The notes below the pieces were generated by a model. It saw only the letters and a list, made by a program, of their open reading frames with translations. It had not been told where the DNA came from and did no database searches. From positions 4,703,001 to 4,767,000 of the forward strand of contig NC_081822.1 of assembly GCF_030704535.1 (NCBI RefSeq): a DNA stretch of 64,000 nt, in the 5' to 3' direction. Of the stretch, positions 40,901 to 51,586 are shown one piece after another. Positions within the stretch are counted from its first letter, which is position 1; each line of letters starts with the position of its first letter. Made by a program: the position numbers and the translations under genes. The stretch is from Vitis vinifera (Eukaryota; Streptophyta; Magnoliopsida; Vitales; Vitaceae).

Positions 40901-41639
40901 TATCAGCTTTCTTAATATCAGCAATGCAAAAACGATGCTGCCATTTGCAGATCCTGTGACCTAGTTTACTAAGCCAAGAAAAAAAAAAGGTCGGCTTAGT
41001 AGTTATTTTAAGCAGGCTTGAGGTAAGCCTAGACCTTTTCAACGTAAAAGTGAATGCAAGAATGATGCTGCCATCAATGGTTAGTCTGGTATCCTTTCTG
41101 CAAATACAACTCCACCCTTCATCCTCAATTGAACAGATTCTCAGACAGATAACATGCTCAGTACCCCACTCCTCAAACTAGATATGGAGAGCCACTATAC
41201 TTAATTACACTTTTTATGATAGGTAAATTGGCTTTTCTCACACTCAGCAAATTAACAACCAATTTATTTATTTATTTTTTAGAATGGCGTGCTAAGACAC
41301 ACAACCTTAGCCAACCTTACTAAAAGCCACAACAAAAGCAAAAGTAAACAGGCAACCGACAAGATACCTGAACCTTGCCAACTTGTATTTCTCAACTATT
41401 TTCTGATTCCAAAACTTTTTCCAAGTGCCCAACACTAATACTATTTTGTCTAAGTCAAAGAACCCAAACCCCCACAAAAGCGTATTACAATTTGATTTCT
41501 CCTCTCTTCTGTCACTGTACAATGCAGCAGCCTTTTATACTTGGAACCATGCAGTTTGAATTTTGAATTCTAGGGGGTGGTGGTTGTGCAACTACCACAA
41601 CTACATAGTTGAGCACACCTCTTCACTTTTCATGCATAG
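37952..41639. other. Intergenic region between 14-3-3 and VQ genes, left part
   Basis: This begins with the 14-3-3 3' UTR. I see no gene. A short near-tandem pair containing AAAACTCTCAAA...GGTCCT is at 39785-39855. Several ORFs of 60-80 codons lack any family signal. Confidence 0.5.
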
Positions 41640-42960
41640 CCCACAAGCCTATCTAATGTTCTTTCATGCTAAACCAAAACCTAACACTCAGCCTCAAGGT
41701 GCCTGTTCTGGGTGTCATGTAACCACCTCTACAACTCAGCCAAACAGACCCTTCCCTTATCACATCAGCCCAAGATCATGTCCAGCCCATGTTGCAAGTC
41801 AACCCATCGGTCTTTAGCCCCAACGCATGTGGGTCAAGCCCACATCAAACACCTTGTGTGCGCCAATCAGCCTGCATCAACATCTTGCCTTGCCCATGTC
41901 CATGTCCAACCCATCTCTAATGTATTAGTATGCTTTGCCCCACACACTAGTGCCTAACCCTATGCCATGTCAAGGTGCCCATGGCACAATGGGTTGTTGT
42001 CCATGTCATGGACCAACCTGTTGCAAGGCAAGGGAGGGTCTTGCACATGTCAGCCAAGCACCACCATGTCTGCCACAATCTAGTTGCTGCAGCAACACCC
42101 CATGCTGTGTCCTAGTCTCTCTTATTTGCAACAACGAGTCATGGCATTGGACCCATGGCTTGTCATTCCCATGCACAGGACATTGCACCCTTGTGCAACG
42201 CATCAGCCATGCATCTAAGTTGGCTTTGTGGTTGCAGCATCATCATGCCCTGTCTAAGACCTTCCTTAGTGCCGCAACATCATTGTGCCCATGGCCCATT
42301 GAGCCACCTTGATGCACCAGGTACTGCACCCTTGTGCTAGCACTAGGGAAAGGAGAGGTTGCACTACACTCTGTGCTCTTACAGCCACACGTTGCATGCC
42401 ACACATGTCATGGAGCCCATGTGTGGGTGCTAGCATTCTTTTCCGTGTGCTATGTCCATGCCTAAGCCATGCCTTGATGCCCCCTTGCTGCAGCCAAGGC
42501 CCAACCTTGGTGCCTCCCTTGAGTCCCCTCCTCCCCCCTTCCTTCCTTCCTTCCCTCCCTCCCTCCCTCCCTCTTAAAGAGCATTTTAAGCCATTTTAGA
42601 GATTCCTAGAGGAGACATCATCCATGCTTGAAAAGGCATAATGCATTTATTAATTAATAAATGCATGAAAAAATCTCATTCCACTTGGAAACCCCTTTTT
42701 AAAGATCCTTTTTAAGGGAAAATGACTGGCTTTCCAAAATTCAAACTTTGAATTTTGGCCGACTCAGGCCATGCCACCTACTGTAGTGCATTATTGCACC
42801 CTATGTTGACGCCTTGCATCAGGTGTGGCCTGCTGTTTTGCATGGCCTGTGTGCGCGTGGCCTCCTTTGTGATGCCTTCAAAACCTACATCTCCACCTTC
42901 TGTCATTCCTAGGGCCCTCATGGGTGCAAGGTGCCCATGAGACCCTTAGTGTTGCAACAT
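41640..42960. other. GC-rich repeat-like island of unknown identity
   Basis: The sequence is markedly richer in C and CATG/CCATG words than the AT-rich DNA on either side. Overlapping open frames of 60-125 codons give Cys/His/Pro-rich translations with no recognised domain; they arise from base composition. A (CCTT)n/(CCCT)n microsatellite lies at 42538-42572. It may be the body of an old LTR element. I could not find terminal repeats. Confidence 0.4.
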
Positions 42961-44994
42961 TGAGGCTAGGGACTAACAACTTCCATTTAACAACATATAG
43001 CCTACTTTAGATGGTTGATACAGACAAGCTCGGAATCCCCAGGAGTTCCAATATGAAAATTTACTTATCAACATGTCAAGTACCAACAGGAGAGACAAGT
43101 AGCAAAAAAGCCCAACACTGGTGCAAAGTTTGGGGAGAAAAACACAATAGCAACAACCTGCTGTTAAGTTGTGAAAGTGAGAAATGTCACACTAAAAAAG
43201 CATGAGAAAAAATGTTATATATATTTTTGATAGGTAAATTTATTGTCCTCGTTGGGACTTGAATGAACCTGGAACCTCCCACGATCAGGTCAGGCTTCCT
43301 GAGATATAACATTATGCAGAAGGCTAGGACATGCAGTTATGAGATTATTATTGGTATAAAGAGCAACCTTGACCCATATGGGGACCCTCCCAATCCAAAG
43401 TGTGTTTGCGCAGACCTCCCTTGGGAATCTAAATGATGCATAAGCCATCAGGTAGGAGACTTCAATTCATATAGAAGCGAAAACCGTTTGTCATTGTCAC
43501 CCCTGTAGCAACTGGAAATTCCTCCCAACTTCCTAGTGTTCATTCTTTAAAGAGAACTTTTAACAGCCCTCCTGGAAGTCCATACTGATAAAATTATATG
43601 AACAAATCTTAGATTGAGCCTCCTCTTATTCAATGCCACATATTTATGAGATCCAATCATCAGTCACAAAACCCTGTTCCTCAGAACTAGGACCTTAAAC
43701 ATATATCTATATGAAGCACTACTTAGCCTTATAAACTATAGCACAAAACAGGGTCCAATTTTAGAGCCGGTATTGAGTGATTGGAAAACACACATGCCCA
43801 CAAACAGGCCATGAAAATTAAATAAAATCTAAAAAATCAATACAAGTAAATCTTTGTATGAAACATATCTAAAATCAAAACTATCCATAAATGCTAATGC
43901 TGATATGAAGGTATGCCAAATGCAAATTCTTCTTTCTAGAATCAAAGACGTAAACAGTAGACTCATTCTATCTTCCTTTTGCAAGGACTTTCAAAACCCA
44001 ATGCCTCAATGATTCCTGCTATATAGACATGTGAGTCCTACAAAATTCCCAATCAAAAAACAACCAAATCTTGACTTTAAAGCAGCTTCATTTAGTACCC
44101 ATGATTTCTGCAACTATGGCAAACCATCACCCATATCCCATGAACACTCCTTTGCTAAAGCTTCTTGTTAATCAAGCCATTTCAGTGAGGTAATCAAAAT
44201 TCCCTTCAGAGAACTTTCCAATACCCTTACCCTGTGCTCAGGTTAGTAAACCCTTTTCCAAAACATCAAATTGATTAATAATATCAATTTTCCCCTAATT
44301 GTTCAAATAGTGAATCAAGGTCAGCCTATTTTGTTAGCTCCATGCTCAAGCAAGTACAAACATGACACCCTTCGTGGGAATGACAGACCTTAAATGAAGG
44401 TAGTCAATGCTCAAACAAGAAAAATGCTAATATTAACTTGGCATCCCTTTGCTTTTACAACTAAGGCACATCTCTGTCATAAAAATAAAATAAAATAAAA
44501 CAGTAATCAACTACGGTAGCGATTCATATACTTGAAGAGCCCAAATCATGAATAATGACATGTCCTGGGGTTTGCACAACTACAATTCGTATATAGAAAT
44601 AGCCTCATTTGACCAATATATACACTAACTTCCTTAATTTAGCATATCTAGGATAATGATTTTTGTATGAAATAAGAGAATAGCATAGGCATAATTGGCA
44701 ATCTGGAGCACAGGCATTTGCACAAGTAATTGATAAATAATAACAACATCATTCCCTAAAATTCAAAACATTAAACATTTCACTATCTTTCCCCCCCAAT
44801 GTTCAAGAAAATACTAATTGTTTTTTTTTTTTGGTCAATTCTTTTGACATCCATTTACAGAACAAACTCTAATTAACTGGTGTTAGATCTCTTTTAACTC
44901 CAACAGCCACTCAAATATACAGATAAGTATGAAAATCCCCAAATAAGAGTAAGCCCTGAAACGAAGACGTTTGGTGTATAAGGCTTTTACCTGC
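42961..44994. other. Intergenic, no gene seen
   Basis: No convincing coding or RNA gene. The right end should carry the 3' UTR of the minus-strand VQ gene. Confidence 0.5.
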
Positions 44995-46011
44995 TCAAAT
45001 ATCTCTCCATCTAGGGCTTGGCACAGGCAACCTTGGCGAGAGAGGGAACTGCGGAAACCCCAATTGACCTGCCGAGGGCGAAAACAGTAAACTTGGGGAA
45101 AGTAGAGGGTACGGTGACCTTGGTGATGGCAAGCACCCAAAAGGCAGTGGTGATGAGGGCATCCCGAACTGTGACGAATTCGATGTCATTGTCGAGGTAG
45201 GCGGAGGCGGTATTCCCGTTTGATGCGGCGGTGGTGCGGGATTGGTCCAACGCGGCGACACCAATGGAGCTAAAGGTGAAAATCCTGGTAAGCGTTTTGG
45301 ATCGGAATCGGCGGTTTGAAATAACCTCATGTAGGCGGAGATCGGCGATTCTGCAGCCGCATGGACAGCTGGGAATGGGGGTAGAGGCGATAGAGGCGAG
45401 ACCTGTCGTCCGTTGTTGCCGAAAGTGCATCCAGGGACGGCGAAGGTGCCGACGGAATTGTTGATTGGGTTGTTAGGGTTTAGGGTGGAGGCGGGTGGTG
45501 GGGGAACAGCGCTATTGAGCATGTGAGGGGGGCGGTTGCTAACTTGAACGAGAGGAGGGCGGTTGCTAACATGGGCCAGAGGGGGGGGACGGATTCGTTG
45601 AAGGCGAGAGCTTTGGGGTTTAGGTGGCTGTATGGGTGGGGGTGTAGAGAAGCGCTCGTGAGCGGGAGACCCGGTGAGCTTCTGAACAACATCCCTGAAA
45701 TCATTCTTATTGATGTTGTAAACCGGCGGCTGATGCTGTTGCTGCTGCTGCTGCTGCAGACCCTGCTGCTGTGGCTGAGGCTGAGACTGAGGCTGAGGCT
45801 GAGGCTGTGGCTGTGGAGGTGGGTGGTGATATTGATGGTGATTGGGATGATCAATAGTAGGTCTTCTGATGATGGGTTTAGAGATCTTGTGAGAAATTTT
45901 ATTGAGGTGTTTGAGGTAGTGATCTCTGCTGCTGCTACTAGTGCTACTGCTGGTATTAGTAGTGATGGTAGAGTCACCAGAGGAATGACAGCTTTTATCC
46001 ATTATTTCCAC
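44995..46011 (-). CDS. VQ9: VQ-motif protein, VQ9/IKU1 (HAIKU1) type
   Basis: A single-exon ORF of 338 residues. An inner ATG three codons downstream (MDKSCHSSGDS) may be the true start, as in relatives. The VQ motif is FRDVVQKLTG, followed by SPAHERFSTPPPIQPPKPQS and SSRLQRIRPPPL. A Ser/Thr-rich N-terminus contains RDHYLKHLNKISHKISKPI. Between them is a Pro/Gln and Gln-rich tract. The C-terminus has many SP dipeptides, the sites used by MAP kinases in VQ proteins, and ends SPRWRDI. VQ proteins are nuclear cofactors of WRKY factors. Synteny with At1g78310 points to VQ9 rather than IKU1; the two are paralogues. Confidence 0.93.
   Translation of the reverse strand: MEIMDKSCHSSGDSTITTNTSSSTSSSSRDHYLKHLNKISHKISKPIIRRPTIDHPNHHQYHHPPPQPQPQPQPQSQPQPQQQGLQQQQQQQHQPPVYNINKNDFRDVVQKLTGSPAHERFSTPPPIQPPKPQSSRLQRIRPPPLAHVSNRPPLVQVSNRPPHMLNSAVPPPPASTLNPNNPINNSVGTFAVPGCTFGNNGRQVSPLSPLPPFPAVHAAAESPISAYMRLFQTADSDPKRLPGFSPLAPLVSPRWTNPAPPPHQTGIPPPPTSTMTSNSSQFGMPSSPLPFGCLPSPRSPYPLLSPSLLFSPSAGQLGFPQFPLSPRLPVPSPRWRDI
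45732..45830 (-). repeat. CAG/CCTCAG-type trinucleotide and hexanucleotide repeat within the VQ coding sequence
   Basis: On the minus strand it encodes PQPQ repeats, then QQQGLQQQQQQQ. It lies just before the VQ motif and is a likely length-variable coding repeat. Confidence 0.85.
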
Positions 46012-46016
46012 CTCTC

Positions 46017-46058
46017 TATCTCTCTCTATCTCTAGAGATCTCTCTCTCTCTCTCTCTG
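46017..46058 (-). repeat. (GA)n microsatellite in 5' leader of VQ gene
   Basis: A CT-rich run on the plus strand ends directly before the VQ start. GA-rich leaders are common in plant genes and may bind BBR/BPC factors. Confidence 0.7.
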
Positions 46059-48879
46059 TATGCGACGAGGTAGTGGGGGGTCTCTCAGGGCTCTCAGGTC
46101 TTCTTATCTCGCAGACTTAAGAGGGTCGGTGTGTGGGGACTCTCTCATCCGTCATCCCCACCCCATGTTATTCTATTTTAAGCCTCATCCATGTTTATTT
46201 CACAAATTAATTACTGTTGCTCAAACTCATTCCCATCTACATTGACGGAAAAGAACGAATCTGTCTGTCTCTGATTTGGTTTTGCTTTGCCTTCATTTTT
46301 AAGCGTAAAAAGAATAGAAAATAAAACAGACATGACACTGCCCCATAATAAAAACTAAAAAGCTCTCTCTCTCTCTCTCTACACCTACAGCAATGCGTTT
46401 TATTTTTGTGTTTGTATGTCTCTGCTTTTGCGTCACTAAAACTTTTGGTTGTTTCCTTGTTGGAACTAGTGGCTCAAGCTGGACGGATTTCTCATCTATG
46501 TGGAAACAGGATCACTCGTTTCATCTTCCATATAATTTTCAAAAAGGGAGATGCTTGCTTGATTCAGAGGCAACAAAGCCACAAAGTCACGTCACACCAC
46601 TAATTACTCAAGACTTTTATATCTTCAGACATCTAATTATGAGTTACGACTGGGGTTTGGATTTTAGCAAGCCCGTCAAAGTGCCTTTACTCACTTGCTC
46701 TCCAATCTGAAACGTCACCCATTTCAAGTCCCCATCAACCCCTACCAACAAAATGCTCCAAACCTTCCTATTTATTACTATTTTGCCACTCCCTTCTCCC
46801 ATTCTCAACCCCTTCTCTCAAGCCCATCAGCCCACCATCTCCCCTTTAAATTTGGTTCAGGCCCAGCTCCGGATCCATGCTATTTTTCTTTTTCCTATCA
46901 GATATGATACACTTAAGCATGAAATTAGATAAGAAAAGATGGGTTTTGGAATTCTCTCTCGAAATTGTTTTGTGCTTTTTTTTATAGTTTCTTTAAAAAA
47001 AAAAATCATAGATTTATTGAAATAAATAGTAAAATTAATATTTTTGCAATTATTTATCTATATCATAACTGAATCAATACTTAATTTCCTCTTTTTTTTT
47101 CAGTATTTTATCTTCTATTTCTATCAAATATTTCACACTATGTGATTAATTAAATATATAACTACATTTATTTTTTCAATCAAGTTAATATTTTCTTTTC
47201 CGTTCCATTTTTAGTAGTTTGTGCTGGCATCCACATCTTACTTCTATCCATGTCATCTCATACTACTCAACATTCTATTTTCTATTATTAGTTAAAAAGT
47301 AAAATAATAACTTATGGGGATGAAATTAATAGTAAAGAAACAAATATAGGAATTATAATACCAAACATTTCACACCTTGTCACGTTCAGTTTATGATATA
47401 TTTGAAACAGCGTGTCACGGTGTTGGTGGTGATAAGTGTTTGGATTTGGGTTGGAACAATTGCTTCTAAATATGAACAACTGAATTTAATGTAGGCTTAT
47501 AATTAAATGAATTTAATTCAGTTTTTTTTATCTTAAAACTGTTTAATTACTATCTGATGATGAATGCATCCCAACAACATAATGTAGACTCGTTTACTTC
47601 TATCTTATTTTTCACTAAATTAAAACTTTAGTTAACAAAATTATCGTAAGTGATGAAGTTGGTGCATCAATCACATGGATTAGAGTGGGCCATTTGATGG
47701 ACCCAACTCTCAAGTCAATCTTGATGTGTCCTAAAGTGCGGAATCCACCATTGACATAAGTGGATTATCTCAACATGTTGATCTACATTTGATTAATAGT
47801 ATTGTTAGTAGCCAAAAAAGTCGAGGGAATGAGCATATTCAAGGAGACACCAAAGCTAACTAGGGCTCCTTTTCACTTCCATGCTATTGATCATGGTCAG
47901 GATATGGAGGGATCGATTGTGATTGGGAAATAAGGTGTTGATATCAACATCACTAAAGGTGAAGGTGATCGCATATCTCTAAAAAAATACCATGTTATTG
48001 ATCATGGTCAAGATATAGAGGGGTCGATTGTGATTGAGAAATGAGGTGTTGATAACAACTTCACTAAAAGTGAAGGTGATCAAATACCTCTAAAGAAAAT
48101 GTGCTTAATAAACCTTTTTTCAACAAGATACTATTCATTTTGTTAATATGTAATTTACATTATTTTCATGATTGCTTCAAACCGCATGTGGAATGAAACC
48201 TAATTACCTAAAGAATGTTTCAAACTTGGGTCATTTTGGAGTTGAGAGACATCAATATCGTAGCATTCCAATATGGATAGCCCCTTGATGGGTATTAATG
48301 TTGACTTAGTCATAAGGGATAAAGTTATGGCATACATGTTATTTCCCTTAGCATGATTTGCACAACGGTTTGCATTGACATGGAGTTATCAAGCTCAATA
48401 TAATGAATTTTCTTTTGAAAATTTTACACAAGATCTAGCAATCCTTACCAAGGTGATTGACAAATCAATGATGATTATAAAATTTAGGATACTTTCATTT
48501 TAGTGGATACTTCATTTTCAGTGATTATTGGCTTCTTAACCGTAATAAGGAAAGTGAAAAGTCTATAATCATTCACTTCTATATTAGTCTAAATAAATTG
48601 GGATGACAATTAGTACTCCCTTTTTCTCTTAGAAGCTTATACTTTACTCCTTAGTGGAGGCAAGTAGGGAGTGCTTGCAATCACGAGACCATGGATTAAG
48701 TCTTTGGAGGAATGTGATTAAAGGAGTTAGTGCATCAAGCAACTTCATGGAGCTTAGAGAAAGTAGGTAAAGTGAGGTTCTTGAGTTAGGCATAATGTTC
48801 TTATAACATACCAATTAAGGTTTCCTTTGAAATAGGATCATAACATTCCATAATGCATTCTCGTACTAGCAAACATAGC
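46059..48879. other. Intergenic region right of the VQ gene
   Basis: This contains a (CT)n run at 46361-46380 and AT-rich DNA from about 46900. From 47640 to 48870 the sequence looks like decayed retroelement coding DNA (for example a short VDTSFSVIIG-like stretch near 48500, reminiscent of Gypsy protease regions). It is full of stops, so that reading is tentative. No gene was found. Confidence 0.35.
47880..48110. repeat. Two-unit tandem duplication, about 112 bp each
   Basis: Both units contain TATTGATCATGGTCA, then GTCGATTGTGATTG or close variants, then GGTGTTGATA and GTGAAGGTGATC. The units are near 47880-47990 and 47991-48110. Confidence 0.75.
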
Positions 48880-49165
48880 TGTTAGCCCAAGGGTTCTCCT
48901 AATCGGGTTTTGATGATAACAAACCATGGTTAAGTAACTAATTGGTTTAATGTTTAAAAATCTCAAGTATAAACTCGAAAATTCATTAAATGACCAAATG
49001 GATATAACATCGAGACGCTTGGAAGACTTGAGATCATAGGAAACTAATGTAAGATGAATGCATGAATACACTTAGGATTTTCATACGTTTTCATGCATCT
49101 TAGAAAACTCGGTTTATTCTTTAAAACGTCGACTTCATTAAAACCCGAGTTTTTAACTAATTTAT

Positions 49166-50714
49166 TGATTACTACTCAAAAAGAGCATATTTTAGATAAT
49201 AATTCTCATGAGTTTCATGTCTTTTGAGTAGTAATTATGCTTAAAACACTCAATTAGCATGTTGTTGCCTTTGCAAGAGTTACTAACAAGTTTTATAAAG
49301 TTTTGGAGTCATTTCAAGGTATAATTTTAATAAATTGGTGACAAAAGAGATTAATCAAATTAAAGAAAACAAATAAAGTTGATGATGATCCAAATGCATA
49401 ATGAAAGAAGCAATGCAATCAGTTTGGATTGGGATTTGGAGCTTAATTGAAGGTGGTGGAGATGGATTAAACATGAAGAAATGAGAGAAATTGCAAAGAG
49501 GAGTCGGAAAAGCATATTTCTCGATTTCGCATGACCATGCGAAATGAAACAACATGGGTATTGGCTGCAGCACATAAGGGAAATGTGAAAAGTAATTTCG
49601 CATGACCATGCGAAATTTTCGCACAATCATGCGATACGCTCCAGAAGAACGAAAATGAAGCTGATGGACTCTCCACTTTGCACCATCATGCGAGATTGCT
49701 AAGGGCTCGTGCGAAAATGCATTTTCTCCAGATTCCTTGATGAAGAAGCATCCGGAAGACCTCTAAAATGTTGCCAAGTGTCCTTTTAACCTTGGCCTAT
49801 AAATAGAAACAGGATTTTACTCATTTAGGGACTTTTGATACATTTTCTAATTGTAGAACTTTTCATACTTCTTCTCTCTATATAATTCTTCACTTTCCTT
49901 CAATTTCTCTTACTTTCTCGGTAGCCAAACATGTCTTGTGAGATCAAATCTCCAAGCATGAGTGGCTAAATCTCGTTTTTCTTAGAGAATGGAGGATCTA
50001 GAGACCAGATCTATGGTGAATTAGAGAATTGAGCTTGAATTGCAAAGGTAATTTGATCCAATTGATTGATTAATTGAAATTTGGGGATTTTTCTCTTCAA
50101 ATTGTCTTGGATGATTACTATAATGCAAGCTAGGTAGATTCATCAAATTCTTAATGTTAGATTTGATGAGATTGAATAGTTGTATTGTGTGAATCATCGG
50201 AAGATAATTTAAGATGAATCGAATATATGATTCGAATTGATCTTTTGGATTAGATTACCTAATTTGAAGAGAAATTAGATCTAGACCTAAAGCTAAATCA
50301 AAAATCGGTTTAGATGAAAATTTAGGTTTTCAATCTAACTTGATGAAAATTAGATCTTAACACCTATTCACCATGGAAATTGCTCTCTAGAAAATCCTAA
50401 CTCCGAGAATCTCACATCTTATTAATTTTCTTCTCTTTTACACTTTATTTTCCTTTCAATTTGAATACATTGTTATCTTGAGATTTTATCATGCATTTTC
50501 AAACCAATTTCATTTGATCACAATCATTTCTTATCATCTCATTCAAGCCTTAATTATCAAGAATAATCCATCCTTGTGGACGATACCTAAAAACCACTAT
50601 ATTACAGTAGTTTGTACTAAAACCACTTTTTGATCGGGTACAAATTGCTATAGAATAGTGAATTAGGTTATAAATTTTATTTTGATCCAATAAACGACAA
50701 AATTCGAGCGATCA
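49166..50714 (+). mobile_element. Solo LTR, Gypsy-like, nested in the Copia-like LTR
   Basis: About 1.55 kb, beginning TGATTACTACTC and ending CGAGCGATCA. The flanks are TTTAT (49161-49165) and TTTAC (50715-50719), a 5-bp duplication with one mismatch. A TATA-like CCTATAAATAG lies at 49798-49806. The 3' part (CCTTGTGGACGATACC near 50570) is typical of Tat-lineage Gypsy LTR ends. It contains three or more palindromic TTTCGCATG...CATGCGAAA motifs. Confidence 0.7.
49524..49720. repeat. Cluster of TTTCGCATG palindromes
   Basis: ATTTCGCATGACCATGCGAA at 49524-49543 and the same core at 49594-49617 are almost perfect palindromes. Half-related copies follow at 49618-49635 (TTCGCACAATCATGCGAT) and 49677-49694 (TTTGCACCATCATGCGAG), with a further GCGAAAA half-site near 49711. 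Confidence 0.85.
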
Positions 50715-51511
50715 TTTACCTTAGGTAAAATGTTTCAAAATTGGCTTAATAATTTACCTAAAGACCTTGCCTAAGTGTTAGAAAAGAAAGAAATCAAAAA
50801 ATAGGTTTTTTGGGGCCAAAAAGGCTCAACCGGTCAACCAGTTGAGGAACCGGTCGACCGGTTGAGATCGTCCGGTCGAGGAAGGTTAAAAACCTTTTCT
50901 CTCTCTCAGTAGCCTTCTCTTCCCGGTCGAGGTGATTCCTTTACCGGTCGAGGTCCGGTGGAGGCAACGGTAACCTGTCAAGCATTAAATGCTCCAACGG
51001 CTAGTAAATCGGTCGACCCCTAGCTCGATCGGACGAGGTTGCCTTTTGCTGATTTTGACTCCCGAGCTTAGAAACCTATAAATTGAGAGCTCCATTTCAT
51101 TTATTGACAAAAGAACAATTGCATTCAAAGCCTACCTACCACTTGCATATCCTTTAGTCACTCTTGTTTGTCATCCTAGCCTTGTCTTGTATTTGAGTCA
51201 TCTTTAAGCTAGGTTGAGTGATTATATCTTATAACAATCCGAGTGTTAAAGCCTTCAAGAGGGTTGAATCTTGAAGAGGTTGTGTAAGAGCCCATTTGAG
51301 CCGAAATCCAAGTGTAAAAAGATTGGAAGCTTGGTTGAAGCTTCAAGTTAGTGGAACCCTCACTCGATTAGGAGGTTGAGGAGAGTGGACGTAGGCAAGG
51401 AAGTGTTGAACCACTATAAACCCGAGTTTGAATTCTCTCAACTCTATCTCTTTACTTTCCTTATCTTTTGTTTAATTTTGTTGTGATTGAAAAGATTTTA
51501 AAAAACCAATT

Positions 51512-51539
51512 CACCCCCCCTCCCCCCCCCCCCCCCCCT
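51512..51539. repeat. Poly-C tract
   Basis: A run of about 25 cytosines broken by one T, inside the 3' end of the Copia-like solo LTR. It may be prone to sequencing error. Confidence 0.9.
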
Positions 51540-51586
51540 TTTGGGTGTTTTTCTTAACTAAACATAACCTTTGTTTTCTCAATAGC

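Larger units (their letters stand above)
48880..51581 (+). mobile_element. Solo LTR, Copia-like, interrupted by a younger solo LTR
   Basis: It begins TGTTAGCCCAAGGGTTCTCC and ends TTTTCTCA. It is flanked by a perfect 5-bp duplication ATAGC at 48875-48879 and 51582-51586. Once the nested element is removed it is about 1.15 kb. It contains an ACCGGTCGACCGGTTGAG-type segment (50850-51030), a TATA-like CCTATAAATTG near 51070 and a poly-C tract. No coding part or second LTR is present, so it is a solo LTR. The Copia assignment rests on remembered similarity to SIRE/Maximus-type LTRs and is inference. Confidence 0.75.

Noticed and set aside
41935-42599. Cys/His-rich open frames that could look like zinc-binding proteins
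   Set aside because: Cysteine and histidine follow from CATGC/TGTGC-rich DNA. Spacing is irregular, frames overlap and no domain is recognised.
45523-46035. 170-codon and other open frames overlapping the VQ gene on both strands
   Set aside because: They arise from the low-complexity CAG/CTG repeat and base composition of the VQ coding sequence; only the 338-residue frame has a known motif.
49355-49676. Three overlapping frames with repeated SHGHAK/AWSCEI peptides
   Set aside because: They are translations of DNA palindromes inside an LTR in several frames, with no conserved protein.
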